Below are positions 12,191 through 23,490 of a stretch of DNA of 64,000 bases, in pieces. The stretch is from assembly GCF_021869535.1 (NCBI RefSeq), contig NW_026262593.1, forward strand, positions 59,356,318 to 59,420,317, read 5' to 3'. How positions within the stretch are numbered: position 1 is the first letter of the stretch; the number at the start of each line of letters is the position of its first letter. Source of the DNA: Mytilus californianus. Taxonomy: Eukaryota; Mollusca; Bivalvia; Mytilida; Mytilidae. Made by a program: the position numbers and the translations under genes. The notes beneath the pieces are model-generated. The model ran no database searches and was not told the origin of the DNA. It worked only from the letters and a program-made list of their open reading frames with translations.

Positions 12191-12842
12191 TGTCTCGCCT
12201 TGACGGAGTAAAAAAGCGAGACATAGGTATGCTGTTTCCAGCTTCGGCGACAGGGGTGTCAACAATGTATTAGTTTGTGATTAGGTCTAGTTTATGGTGA
12301 ACCACTAGTGGTAGGTCAATGATATTTGGTATGCAGTTGTATAAGCATTGGCACATCTCATTGCCATGGAGATTTTTTGGCCCCACCCCCTCAGTCATGG
12401 TCTATTGACTTTGAAACTTTGCTTAGTTTACATGTATTAGTTTGTGATTAGGTCAGTTTCTGGGGAACCACTAGTGGTAGGTCAATGATATTTGGTATGC
12501 AGTTGTATAAGCATTGGCATATCTCATTTCCATGGAGATTATTTCACCACGCCCGCTCTGTCATGGTCTATTGACTTTGACATTTTTGCTTAGTTTTCAT
12601 GTATTAGTTTGTGATTAGGTCAGTTTCTGGTGAACCACTAGTGGTAGGTCAATAATATTTTGTATGCATTGTATAAGCATTGGCATATCTCATTTCCATG
12701 GAGATTATTTGGCCACGCCCCCTCTGTCATGGTCTATTGACTTTGAAATTTTGCTTAGTTTTCATGTATTAGTTTGTGACTAGGTCAGTTTAAGGGGAAC
12801 TGTTAGTGTTAGGTCAATGATAATTGGTATGCAGTTGTATAA

Positions 12843-13641
12843 TGCCACAATTAAAAATATTTCAGTTTGCCCAAACCCGACCCATGATGACTGGGTGTGG
12901 GTAGGTAGGTAGGCAAATTCTTTTTTTTTTTTTATCAGAATTTGCATGAAAATATGAAAACAGTATATCTTTTTTTTCCATCAAACCTTTGTAGAGACAA
13001 TCAAAAGCCATGAATTTAAGACCCGTATAAATTAGTCTACTATATAGAATTAAATCACTCAACAACTCAGAATGGTATCTTTTCACAGTAAAAGTAGCAA
13101 ACTTAAGTTTATTGTCAAATTCCTGTACAACCTCAATAGGTTCACTCATGTCAGGCTCGGAAGTTTGTAGCCCACTCTTGTCGGATACAGTAACAACAAC
13201 TTCATCGGTTTTCCACATGTCCATCTCATCAGGATCGGCAACCTCATCAAAAACATCATTCCAGGTTTTCTTATTGTTAAAGCGATAAAGCCTATTAGAC
13301 ACAATAGGCTTTATTTTTTGGTTTATTTTAAGTAGTACAGACGAGGACAGCGTAAAAAAACTGTCTGCCATTTTCACATGTTTTACTTCTTTACGTTCGT
13401 TAAATCAGAAGATAAAAACCGAGGAACATCGAATATCGATTAACTGCGTCTCTTACACACTTTCTTTTAATCTTATTCACAGTTACTTTCAAACGCAAAG
13501 ACGACGAACATTAAGTTTTATACGATGACGGAGCGTACACGAAAAAATCTGGAAAAAAAACAGCAAAAAAAGAAGTTGAGTCGGCGGGTTTTTTTTGGGT
13601 CGGTCACGTTTGGGCAAACATACAATATTTTTATTTTGGCC
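12843..13641 (-). mobile_element. 799-bp inverted-repeat element with TAA duplication (PIF/Harbinger-like form)
   Basis: The left end TGCCACAATTAAAAATATTT continues CAGTTTGCCCAAAC..CCGACCC. The right end read in reverse is GGCCAAAATAAAAATATTGT continuing ATGTTTGCCCAAACGTGACC and GACCC, an imperfect terminal inverted repeat of about 40 bp. TAA occurs on both sides (12840-12842 and 13642-13644). The surrounding array unit ('gcagttgtataagcattggc') is split exactly at that TAA, which confirms the insertion. A 3-bp TAA/TTA duplication is typical of PIF/Harbinger, but the superfamily is inferred from form only. The element carries a 171-codon ORF. Confidence 0.75.
12862..13377 (-). CDS. 171-codon ORF of unknown function carried in the inverted-repeat element
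   Basis: This uninterrupted frame starts at ATG (13377, minus strand) with MKMADSFFTLSSSVLLKINQ. It is acidic in the middle (FDEVADPDEMDMWKTDEVVV) and has a lysine-rich end (SDKKKKRIC). Its last about 14 codons run into the inverted repeat, so the stop lies in the element's end. There is no DDE triad, zinc finger or Myb motif, and it is too short for a transposase. It could be an accessory protein, a captured host fragment or a chance frame. Expression is unknown; a second start (MADSFF) lies two codons in. I do not recognise a family. Confidence 0.4.
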   Translation of the reverse strand: MKMADSFFTLSSSVLLKINQKIKPIVSNRLYRFNNKKTWNDVFDEVADPDEMDMWKTDEVVVTVSDKSGLQTSEPDMSEPIEVVQEFDNKLKFATFTVKRYHSELLSDLILYSRLIYTGLKFMAFDCLYKGLMEKKDILFSYFHANSDKKKKRICLPTYPHPVIMGRVWAN

Positions 13642-14260
13642 TAATCATTAGCACATCTCATTTCCATGGAGTATATTTGGTCCTTACCTCTCAGTCACAG
13701 TCTATTGACTTTGAAACTTTTGCTTAGTTTACATGTATTAGTTTGTGATTAGGTCAGTTTAAGATTTCAACCACATATCTTAAGTCATTGATATTTGATA
13801 TGCAAAAGTATTGGTATTTGCACTTGTTTCGTTTCCACGGAGATTATATAACCCCACCTCCTCATTATGGTTCATTGACTTTGAAACTTTTGCATAGTTT
13901 ACAAGTTAATGTTTGTGCTTAGGTTTGTTTAAAGGGAATGACTTATGAAAAGTCAATGGTATGCAGTTGTATTAGCATTGGCACATCTGATTTCAATGGA
14001 TAGTGTTTAGCCCTGTGCCTTCAGTCATGGTTCATTGACTTTAAATATTTGCATAACTTACATGTTAAAGTATTGCTATTTTAATTTCAACATATGCATT
14101 ATCAAAATAACAAATAGGCGAGACATATCTCTGTGTTAACAGTTTATGATAATCTATGTATGATTATAATTATTTAGAATATAGCAAAGTGCTCACAACC
14201 AATGAAATTGTAGGAATTGATGTCTCTTAATTGTGAAGAATGAATGTGAATCATGTTCTT

Positions 14261-14853
14261 AGTAAGGGATTATCCTATTATTCGGGTCTATTTACAGTTA
14301 AAAAAAAAGCGTTTCTATAAATGAGTTACAACTGCCTCGAAGCACATTTATTAGATTGAAAGGATTTATCACACAGTGATTGAAACTGTCTAAAAGTTGA
14401 ATTGTGAAACAAACAAAAATATCAAAATAAGTTGAAGTTTACTGGTGCAGTAAAATTGGTACCTTTAATGTTATTATGAAAATATTAATAACTTCAAATT
14501 ACTAAAAAATTAAACATGGTACAGTAAAATTGGTACCAGTATAATGTTATTATGAAAATATTAATAACTTCAAATTACTTAAAAAAATTAAACAATGTCA
14601 AAGCAATGCAAAAAAGAAAAAAAAAGTTTTAAAATCAAAAATAACCTAAATCTTTAGCTTTCAAAAACTCTGATTACGGGACCAGCGGTTGGGAAGAATA
14701 GTTATTTCCAATATTCCGATAAAATAATCATTTGAGCCTTGAGCACTTTACAATATTCTAAGTTTGTAAGAGAATGATAATCCCTTACTTACTGATAAGT
14801 ACTCGCTAACGGTCGTACATAATCATGAAGAAAGGGATTATCATTCTCTTACA
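14261..14853. repeat. Region bounded by inverted 'agtaagggattatc' motifs, ending in a palindrome
   Basis: TTAGTAAGGGATTATCC at 14261 is inverted at about 14775-14790. The segment 14765-14853 is itself a palindrome with 22-bp perfect arms (starting TGTAAGAGAATGATAATCCC) around a 45-bp spacer. Such inverted ends suggest one or two overlapping foldback or MITE copies. No ORF is seen. Confidence 0.5.
14444..14595. repeat. Two-copy tandem repeat, ~75 bp
   Basis: 'cagtaaaattggtacc' followed by 'aatgttattatgaaaatatt' and 'aataacttcaaattact' occurs twice in direct tandem with few differences. This is a small recent duplication in the last intron of gene 1. Confidence 0.75.
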
Positions 14854-15782
14854 TATTTGGGAGATTTTAGTAGTATATCAAGTAGAAATAACAAAAGGTG
14901 AATAAAAGTCATCTTTTGTTTTAATGGGTTGTTTGATGACCTTGACCTTCCACAAGATCTGAATCTTTTCTTATGAACTTAACATTTTGTTTGTCAAATA
15001 TGAATACTGAGTGATTAATTTGCATTATTGTATCACTGGACAGAAAAGTTGTAGCAAAACATAGGTGTCACTTTTGTCGTCATTTTCAAAAGCAGTATTC
15101 GTATGGAACTTTGTTAATCCATGAAAATGGCTGGACAGAAGACAACCAAAATTGCACAAATTCTTCTACAGGACATAAAATTGTGCAACTACTATTTTAA
15201 TATTTAATCTGAGGATTTTTTGGGGATTTCATTACCAAAGTATGGACTATGCCATTTCTGTTTATATTATTTTGAGACAGAAGGCTACATATGTTTTCTC
15301 AGAAGATTTACATTGTTTTTAAAGTTTGAATGTTCACTTTACAGGAAAGAAACAAGCTTAACATTTTAAGCAATCTTTTATAGAAATGAATTAACTATAA
15401 GTGAATGACCATTTGATTTCGGGGGATGGGGTTAGGAGGATTTTGAAAATGAATATGATGTCCTGGCCAGCTGGTAAGAGCTGAAAACAAATAACCTTGC
15501 ATAAGTCAGGATGAAAATAAATATTCTGCAATGCAAAATGCAGGAAACAATTGTGTACAAAAGTGAAAATAAAGCAAAGCCGTGGAAAAAAATAAACATG
15601 CGTAGCAACAGATAAAAATGAATATTCAGTCCTCCTGCCCCCTCCGGAATATCAAAGATTCTTTTACAAATTTTATCAATATAACTAGATAAGTGGATTA
15701 GGTACTTCATATTTCACTGATTGTATGGTTTATGATTGTAATTATGTTAAATCAGTAACCAATTCTTCATTCTTTCCAATAG

Positions 15783-16316
15783 CAAGTGGATTTCCAAGAG
15801 AACCATGATGATCTCAGTAGTTTGGATCCAGTGGGATTTCTGAATCCTGCTATTGGAAAATCGGGAAATCCAAGATGGAAGAATAAGGTTTACCCTGAAT
15901 CATCATGTACCAAGAAATTTGTTATTTCTCCTGCAGAACAGAAATCAGAAAGTAAGCTGAAAGAGGAAGTTCAAGAGAAAGATGATTTGAAGTATGACTG
16001 GACCTATGCCTTACCTATGCATCAGGTTCTCGAACAAGCCTTGAAACCAGTATCTAAACCAAAGATACAGTTTCTTAGAGAAATAAAATTCAAATTGTCA
16101 GCTGATGAAAAGAACGCTGAAACATTATCAAATCCAACAGAAGAAAGAGAGCACGATGCTGAAACTGACCTTCCTCAGTCCATGCAACCACCTTTGAAAC
16201 AAATGTATCAAACAAAAATGGCAAAAGCTGTTCCTGCAACTGGTCTTGTTGCACATAACATGTCTCACAGAAGAGACAATGACCAAAAACAGCAAGAGAA
16301 AAGCAGTGACGCTTAA
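15783..16316 (+). CDS. Terminal coding exon (gene 1), unknown cytoplasmic domain
   Basis: The acceptor is 'attctttccaatag', the frame is phase 0, and a TAA stop lies at 16314-16316. The exon encodes 177 residues beginning QVDFQENHDDLSSLDPVGFL. The segment is hydrophilic, rich in Lys, Glu, Gln and Pro, with no signal peptide or membrane helix. A relatively ordered stretch may be YDWTYALPMHQVLEQALKPV followed by KIQFLREIKFKLSADEK. The end is charged (HNMSHRRDNDQKQQEKSSDA). I do not recognise a family. A 3' UTR with AATAAA follows within 170 bp, so this is the true gene end. Intracellular location is inferred from the upstream transmembrane helix. Confidence 0.85.
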   Translation, partial: QVDFQENHDDLSSLDPVGFLNPAIGKSGNPRWKNKVYPESSCTKKFVISPAEQKSESKLKEEVQEKDDLKYDWTYALPMHQVLEQALKPVSKPKIQFLREIKFKLSADEKNAETLSNPTEEREHDAETDLPQSMQPPLKQMYQTKMAKAVPATGLVAHNMSHRRDNDQKQQEKSSDA

Positions 16317-16482
16317 CATTTTGTGCTAACAGTTGCATTTTACGTTCTTCAATTAGTAATCACAGTTCTTTGATAATATAGTAACTCTTTCACAATAGTC
16401 ATTAACCATTTTATTATTGATATTCTATTGAATTTTTGCTGTTCTGCAGATAATTTTATAATCAGATGTTGTATTTCTAATT

Positions 16483-16488
16483 AATAAA
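16483..16488 (+). promoter_or_regulatory. Poly(A) signal of gene 1
   Basis: AATAAA lies 167 bp after the gene 1 stop codon in an AT-rich 3' UTR; cleavage would be expected 10-30 bp further on. It supports 15783-16316 being the last exon. Confidence 0.65.
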
Positions 16489-16499
16489 GATAAAGTTTA

Positions 16500-16957
16500 T
16501 CTTAGCTTTCAAATGTATGTATTGTATTATATATTTGACAAAAGATATCTTGAGGTTAAATGCAATCTGAATGGAATTATTACCTTACATCAAACTTTTC
16601 ATTCTGCTTTTTCAAGTACATCTATGTTTAGCCTGTGATAATTTTATAGACATAGGTTTTTTATGGCAATTACAATACCAAAAATTCTGTTGTCTAATTG
16701 TAACTTTTAGAATAAGTTCATTCAAAATGTTAAGTGCCCAATGCTGTAACTAATCTAATTGATCTTAACTTTATCTCCATATTTTGCTGTTCCAATTGAC
16801 TTTACTGCTAGTTTTTCTTTCTTCCTATAGCAGTTGCTGTTTTAGTACTTTTTTGCATGTACTTATTTTCAAGAAGTATATATTGCCAATATATTCATGT
16901 GAATTAAATTCAAAAATAATATAAAAAAAACATATACCGGATAAATAAGGGTCTTTT
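16500..16957. other. Downstream flank of gene 1
   Basis: AT-rich sequence after the poly(A) signal. The short frame near 16571 has no splice context or motif. Nothing else is recognised. Confidence 0.5.
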
Positions 16958-18440
16958 TATGTCCCTGCATCAAAATGTGGAGTGGCATATTAATTTACCC
17001 CTGTCCGTCCATCCATCCGGATATAAATACAGATACATGATATGTCCGGCTATCTCCTCCTACAGTTTTTGAGCGACAGCTTTAATATTTTGTTGGATGT
17101 TTCTACACATAATGCAGGTGTGCATGTCCACAGGATTTTGATTTTTTCAAATATTCTCAAAATGCCAAGTATTTGGACTTTGTCATTTTTAGCTCACCTG
17201 GCCTAAAGGGCCAAGTGAGCTTTTCTCATCAATTGGCTTCTGTCGTCCGTCGTCGTCCTTAACTTTTTACATTTTGAACTTCTTCTAGAGAACCACTGAA
17301 TGGAATGAAACCAAACATGGCATGAATGTTCCTTATGAGGTGCTGACCAAGTGTTGTTATTTTGTAGCCGATCCATCATCCAAGATGGCCGCCAGCGGGG
17401 GACTTAGTTTAACATAGGACCCTATGGGAAATGCATACAAATGACTTCTTTTAGAGAACCACTGAATGGAATGAAACCAAACATGGCATGAATGTTCCTT
17501 ATGAGGTGCTGACCAAGTGTTGTTACTTTGCAGTTGGTCCATCATCCAAGATGGCCGACAGCGGGGGACTTAGTTTAACATAGGACCCTATGGGAAATAC
17601 ATCCAAATGTCTTCTTTTAGAAAACCACTGAATGGAATGGAACCAAACATGGCATGAATGTTCCTTATGAAGTGCTGACCAAGTGTTGTTACTTTGCAGC
17701 TGATCCATCATCCAAGATGGCCGCTAGGGGGGGGGGGGGCTTAGTTTAACATAGGAACCTATGGGAAATACATACAAATGTCTTCTTTTAGAGTACCACT
17801 GAATGGAATGAAACCAAACATGGCATGAATGTTCCTTATGAGGTGCTGACTAAGTGTTGCTACTTTGTTGCCGATTTACTGTTCAAGATGGCCACCAGGA
17901 TATTTTATTAAATAATGGGACCAATATTAATCCAAATTTGGCCTCAATCATTATTTAGGTATCTGTTATGATTTTTATCTATCTTTACATGATTTCTAAA
18001 ACCAAAGTAGAGTCAGGTGAGCGACACAGGCTCTTGAGAGCCTCTAGTTTAGAAGTAGCTGTATAAAGTGATCCTGGTTTGTCCGGCTGTCTCCTCCTAC
18101 AATTTTTGAGCTACAGCTTTAATATTATGTAGGTTGTTTGTACACATAATGGAAATCTGCATGTCCACAGGATTTTAAAAAAAAATTTCAAATATTTCCA
18201 AAATGCCAGGTATTTGGACTTAGTCATTTTTTTGTACTCAGAATAAAAATAAAAGATAAATCATCATGCATAGTGTAAAATTTATGATTTCTTATGGTCA
18301 GGTGAGGGCATCATTTGTGTCTTACAGACAGCTCAACAATTTCAAGTTGTACTTCAACATCACTGTTTGTCAAATCTAAAGTATGTAGAACTATACTCAT
18401 GCATAGCAGAGGGGGCATCATCCATATCTAGTTTGTATAA
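16958..18440 (+). mobile_element. 'gtccctgcatc' element, host of a nested insertion
   Basis: The left end 'tatgtccctgcatcaaaatg' is followed by two copies of a unit containing 'gtctcctcctacaatttttg' and 'gcatgtccacaggatttt'. The copies (about 17040-17190 and 18080-18230) are separated by the inserted element at 17191-18050. The right side carries 'gggcatcat' motifs near 18305 and 18412, inverted relative to the left 'gatgc' end. It has the same general plan as the other array elements. The limits are approximate. Confidence 0.5.
17191..18050 (+). mobile_element. 'gctcacc' family element with ~166-bp array (4 units)
   Basis: The left hairpin is GCTCACCTGGCC-TAAA-GGGCCAAGTGAGC. The right end is CAGGTGAGCGACACAGGCTC then TTGAGAGCCTCTAGTTT, with an AGGCTCT/AGAGCCT stem. 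Four tandem units carry 'gaaccactgaatggaatga', 'gcatgaatgttccttatga' and 'ccatcatccaagatggccg'. Frames of about 60 residues on the minus strand repeat with each unit and are not genes. It is inserted into the element at 16958-18440. Confidence 0.7.
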
Positions 18441-18783
18441 AGTGTTTACAAGTTTTCAAACTAATGTTGGTGATTCTTCTAGGAATTCATGTAAATAGAA
18501 AATAGATCAAGGTAACTGTTTAGAATATTACAACAATTAATTATCATTGAAACAGCTCCAAAGCCTATATCCATCTCGCCATGATGAAGAGGGGTAACAT
18601 GTAATGCTAGCACACAGAAGAAATTAATTCAAGTATTTAATAAGAAGTATAAACTGATAAGTAAAAAGATATTACTATTTTTATACAATTCACCTTTGTT
18701 ATTGGCACAAATACAAAAAAAAAATTGTACACATGACATGGCAATTGGCACAAATGCAAAGCATCACAATTAAGGTGTCACAT

Positions 18784-19075
18784 TTGCTTGTTATTTGTTA
18801 TGTTTGACCTTTTATATTTAATTGCAATCGACTCTCGTTATGTTGAATCGCTTGGGACCAGAGAAATTAATTCGAATTGAGTGAAAATTCGAGATATAAA
18901 GAGTAAATATGTATACTTATGACTGTTGAGGGTCTAAACACTCTGTTCGAGTTATCCAGAACTTCGACTTAAATGTGTTTGAGATAACGAGAGTCGACTG
19001 TATATCCCACTCTAGTTGCTTGTTATTTGTTATGTTTGACCTTTTATATTATATTATATCCCACTCTAGTACCGG
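18784..19075. repeat. MITE with 'cgactctcgttat' ends plus local duplication
   Basis: The inverted ends TCGACTCTCGTTAT (about 18828) and ATAACGAGAGTCGA (about 18984) bound roughly 170 bp. The flanking sequence 'ttgcttgttatttgttatgt' then 'ttgaccttttatatt' occurs on both sides (18785 and 19017), and 'tatatcccactctag' is also doubled, so a segment next to the element was duplicated. Confidence 0.55.
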
Positions 19076-19251
19076 TAGTTGGATCTTTATTGCTTGCCTT
19101 CACCTTGTCTTTATGTCTATTCGTTCCTTACTCAATTAGTCTAAAAATCATTTCTGTCACACTTTTCTTAGGTATAATATTTGGTCAGCAGCTTGACCGT
19201 GATAAGTTGTAATTTGTGAGCAATTTGGGGATCTGTCAGACTCCTGTTTTT

Positions 19252-22200
19252 ATATGCCTGTTTACAGGAAATATTATGGTATACCGTTGTCAATATGTCG
19301 GACAATAACTCAAAAACGCTTTCACCAATTTTCATGAAACTTTTGTGAATTTATATATCTATTGACGAAGCCCCCTTTCCATTTTTAACCGGATTTTTGT
19401 GTCAAAAATGTTGGTTATTGATTTGGGGATGTACGGCGGGCGGTCGGTCGGTTGGTCGGGCTGGCGGGCGGGCGGCAACCAAATGTTGTCCGTGCATTTA
19501 CTCATGAACCATTCAACCAAACCTTTTAAAATTTTAATATGTTAATTGTTACTGACAACAAAATGGAGGTCAAGTTTAATAATGACGATTTTGACTTTTA
19601 CCGTTCAGGAGTTACGGTTCTTGAAAGTTTAAAAAATGTCGTGTCCGTGCATTTACTCATGAACTGTTCAACCAAACCTTTTTAAATTTTAATATGTTGT
19701 TACTGACAACAAAATGGAGGTCAAGTTCAATAATGACGATTTTGACTTTTACCGTTCAGGAGTTACGGTTCTTGAAAGTTTAAAAAATGTCGTGTCCGTG
19801 CATTTACTCATGAACTGTTCAACCAAACCTTTTTAAATTTTAATATGTTGTTACTGACAACAAAATGGAGGTCAAGTTCAATAATCACAATTTTGACTTG
19901 TTAGACTTGTACCTCGAATTTGACACAAGTGGTCATCTCAGTACCAGAATCTATGACAAACGAAATGATTTTAATTTTGAAATTATGAATTTCCCCCACC
20001 TAGTGAAGTAGCAATATACCAACCTCCCCTGCATATGGGATATACATTTCTCAACTCATTTGATAAATATTCAGTATCACAAATAATACATGATGGTCTT
20101 GAAGTATAGATTCTAGGTACTGATGTCTTTTATCATCTTAATTAAGTGTAAGGGTGTTCTTTTTATTTGTCTTTGTTTATTTTTAACCTTTACTGTTTAG
20201 TCCATTTTTGGTAATATCCTTTTGGCGTGGCTCAGCATTTATACATCCCGCCATTGTTTTATTGTGCTATGGTCATTTTTTGTATTCTTGTCTTTCATTT
20301 TTGCTTATATGCTTTGACTATAGCCGTCCCGTCTTGTTAGCGCTCTCACGTGTACAATTCTTGCCAGATTTTTATGAAACTTATATCATAGGTTTCTATC
20401 AGCAATGTCTTGGACAAGTTCGAAAATCAGTGCCGATCAATTATTTTTGAAAGAGTTATGCCCCTTGCAAACATTAATTATATGGAAAATTGCATCGTTA
20501 GCGCTCTAATGTGTACAATTCTTGCCAGATTTTTATGAAACTTATATCATAGGTTTCTATCATCAATGTCTTGGACGAGTTCGAAAATCAGTGCCGATCA
20601 ATTATTTTTGAAAGAGTTATGCCCCTTGGAAACATTAATTATATGGAAAATTGCATCGTTAACGCTCTCATTTGTACAATTCCTGCCAGATTTTTATGAA
20701 ACTTATATCATAGGTTTATATTAACAATGTCTTGAACAAGTTCAAAAATCAGTGCCAATCAATAACTTTTAGAAGAGTTATGTCCCTTGGAAACATATGG
20801 AAAATTGCATCGTTAGCGCTCTCATGTGTACAATTCTTGCCAGATTTTTATGAAACTTATATCATAGGTTTATATCAGCAATGACTTGGACGAGTTTAAA
20901 AATCAGTGCCTATTAATTATTTTAAAAAGAGTTATGCCCCTTGGAAACATTAACTATATGGAGAATTGCATTGTTAGCGCAATGGTCGAGCGGCTACCAA
21001 ACAGTGTCCGTTCATTAACATGAAAATGCTTTGACGAAATCTTTTCAAATTTAGATATTGTTTCCTGTGACTAAATGAAGGTCAAGTTCAATTTTCACGA
21101 TTTCATCTGTTCTCGTTGTTGAGTTTTAGAATTTTAAGTAGCAAAATTTATTTTTATTATATGAATTTGAGTTATTTCCCTTTGAACAGAAATTAAAAAT
21201 TAATTTCTTTGTCCTTTGGTCTCTTGTTGGTTTTTTTTAAATTTTGAGGCCTGTCTTCAAATTGGTCCACATTTAGGTCCAAAGGGTCCAAAGGGTCCAA
21301 AATACAATTTTTTTTATTTAAAAAAAAAATTGAATTCTTGGTGTTCTTTGATATGCTGAATCTAAGTGGTATTTAGATTTTTGATTATAATTTGAAAATA
21401 GATATAACATCATATCTAATTTTAGAGAACTATTTTTATATCATTTATTCAGTTTGAGTTATTTCCCTTTGAACAGAAAATAATTAGTATTTGGATAACA
21501 TTAAACTGTGTTTCATTTCAACATTAATTGAATATATATATAGGGTTCTTTCAAATGCTGAATCTAAACCTGTTTTTAAATATTGGATTTTTGGGCCCAG
21601 TTTTCAAGTTGGTTCAAATTAGGGTCCAAAATTATTTTTTTTTGTGTCACAAACCTATGCTGTGTCAAATATTCAATCATAATCCAAATTCAGAGCTGTT
21701 TTAAGCTTTAAATGTAGTGTCAATACTTGATAAACTGTTCAGGGTTCGACATCTGCAGGAAATCCGGTTTGCTGTCACTCTGACAGCCTCTTGTTATAAA
21801 TTTAAGATTGAACATTTCTGAGTTATGGGATTTTATTCATAAAAAATGGGGGATTTTCCAGTTTTCTGACTATAACTAAAAATGCTTTGACAATTTTCCT
21901 GAAACTTTGGTGACTTGTTTATATGTATTGACATAAGTTCCCTTTCCATTTTTGAAAATTTCTTATTTTACTTTTTGGAGTATTCGGACTTTATTCATAA
22001 AAAAGGGGGGATGTTCCAGTCTTTAGGACAATAACCCTTTTTTTTTTTATAAATTTCTGATATGACATTGCAAAGTTATGGAACTTTATTAGTTTAAAAA
22101 TTGTTGAAAAACTGTCCTGTTTTCAGTTTGGACAGTTATAGAATTTGATTTGTTCAAAAGTGGAGGACACAAACTTAATTAAACTTGAGGTAGCCTTAAT

Positions 22201-22386
22201 AGTGCCAAATTATTCATGCTTTGTGTCAATTGATACCACTGTGTGTGCAAGTCTATTTTTTTTTGGAGGGGGGACTATTTGAGCAGTACTCACAGTATTT
22301 CTAGTTGATCATATAAATTCATTTAAAGCATAAAGATGAGCTAAAAAGGCGACGGGCTTATCATGCACTTATGGTGCAGCTCTGTA
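19252..22386 (+). mobile_element. ~3.1-kb composite array element
   Basis: The left end has the hairpin CCTGTTTACAGG followed by 'aaatattatggtata'. The right end has GACGGGCTTATCATGCAC with a small hairpin TGCAC/GTGCA. Inside are two unrelated arrays: three units of about 153 bp at 19487-19910 ('gtgcatttactcatgaac') and about four units of about 161 bp at 20336-20985 ('ttagcgctctcatgtgtaca', 'gagttatgccccttgg'). No protein-coding capacity is seen. The related smaller element at 23011-23490 shows the matching left stem GCCCGTC. Confidence 0.55.
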
Positions 22387-23010
22387 TTGGATTTTTTATA
22401 TTACAAGTGGTGTATTCTTAACACAAATCTATGTCCAATCTTGTTGGTTTTTAGCACTGTTCTCTAGTGTTGTTTTAACAGGTTCATAGTTCATATGAAT
22501 TTATGTCAGGTAAACCTACATGTGTAGATATAAATCAAGGTGATGTTTATTTAAGGGTTAAGTGCACATCAACAGCATTTTTATTTGCATGTATTTAAGA
22601 AATTATAAATAAACTTTTTTAAATTCATGAAAATAAATACACTGCAACATAGAAAAATAAACAGTCATAAAAAAATTATGACACAACTGAATTTTGTTAA
22701 TGACTAATCCAACTGTACAACCTATCAGAAATTTTAAACACCATTTAGTATATACAAACATCTACTGTTGTAGACTACTGTGAATTCAGAAATTAATGCA
22801 TTCACTTACTACTGTGAATCACTGATTATTGGTAAAAATGTGAAATCTACAAAAATTTTATGAAGGCAAATCACTAATAAAAATTTGAATGCAAGCGAGG
22901 TTTTATTAAATGTAAACATTTTTTTGCCTATAAATTTGTAGTTCGGTGTGAGCCAAGGCTCCGTGTTAAAGGCCGTACTTTGACCTAGTATAATTGTTTA
23001 CTTTTAATAT

Positions 23011-23490
23011 GCCCGTCAATATTTTGACGGAACATATTATGGTATACAAATGTCCGGCGTCAGTCGATCTGTCCGGCGTAAACATGTCGCACCGTCACTT
23101 GAGAACAACTTATCCAAATTTCATGAAACTTAATATAGTTGTTTCTTATGATGGTCAAACAATCTGTATACTTTTTGGTGAAAATAAGAATAAAACTTTT
23201 TGAGTTACGGGACTTTGTAACTAAAACAGGGGTGTGTTTTTTTCACGTCACGCCGTATCTCAAAAACGATTTATGAATATTGCTTTAAACTTTACACACT
23301 TCTTAGTTATATTAATCTAAAGATCTGTATACTTTTTGGTGATGATTCAAAATTTTATTTTAGAGTTATTGAGTTTTTGTAAAAAAAAAAGGGTTTTTTT
23401 TTTCACATGTCACGCCGTATCTCAGAAACTATTTATGATTATTGCATAAAACTTCACACACAAGACGACAGGCGTATCATGCGCTCGTTT
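23011..23490 (+). mobile_element. 'gcccgtc' element, short copy
   Basis: The left hairpin is GCCCGTCAA-tatt-TTGACGG followed by 'aacatattatggtata'. Two internal units contain 'tgtcacgccgtatctca' and 'ctgtatactttttggtga'. The right end is 'gacgacaggcgtatcatgcg'. A retroelement tail ('gagttgtctcattggcactc') follows directly at 23.51-23.56 kb. Confidence 0.55.

Larger units (their letters stand above)
12191..14147 (+). mobile_element. 'tgtctcgcc' family element with ~180-bp array, interrupted
   Basis: The left hairpin is TGTCTCGCcTTGAC with GTCAA..GCGAGACA. The right end has GGCGAGACATATCTCTG and finishes CAGTTTAT. The interior is an array of about 165-180-bp units with the landmarks 'tagtttgtgattaggtcagt', 'ccactagtggtaggtcaat' and 'catctcatttccatggag'. 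It starts immediately after the right end of the previous element. A 799-bp inverted-repeat element is inserted at 12843-13641, so the native length is about 1.15 kb. Relatives are at 41757-42567, 45380-45800 and a fragment at 23.8 kb. Confidence 0.7.
5381..16488 (+). other. Gene 1 model: EGF-like single-pass membrane protein, 5' partial
   Basis: Five exons are chained by reading phase: 5381-5693, 7409-7448, 9585-9647, 9882-9929 and 15783-16316, followed by a poly(A) signal at 16483-16488. Every junction has an AG acceptor and a GT donor. The split codon between the first two exons (AG plus A) gives Arg, and the following joins are all phase 0. The product would be a type I membrane protein with extracellular EGF modules, one transmembrane helix, a basic stop-transfer segment (RKKREKNKK) and a cytoplasmic tail of about 230 residues with no family I recognise. 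The chaining is my inference from phase and order. The 5.85-kb last intron is filled with transposable elements, and an extra small exon could be hidden in it. Confidence 0.72.
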
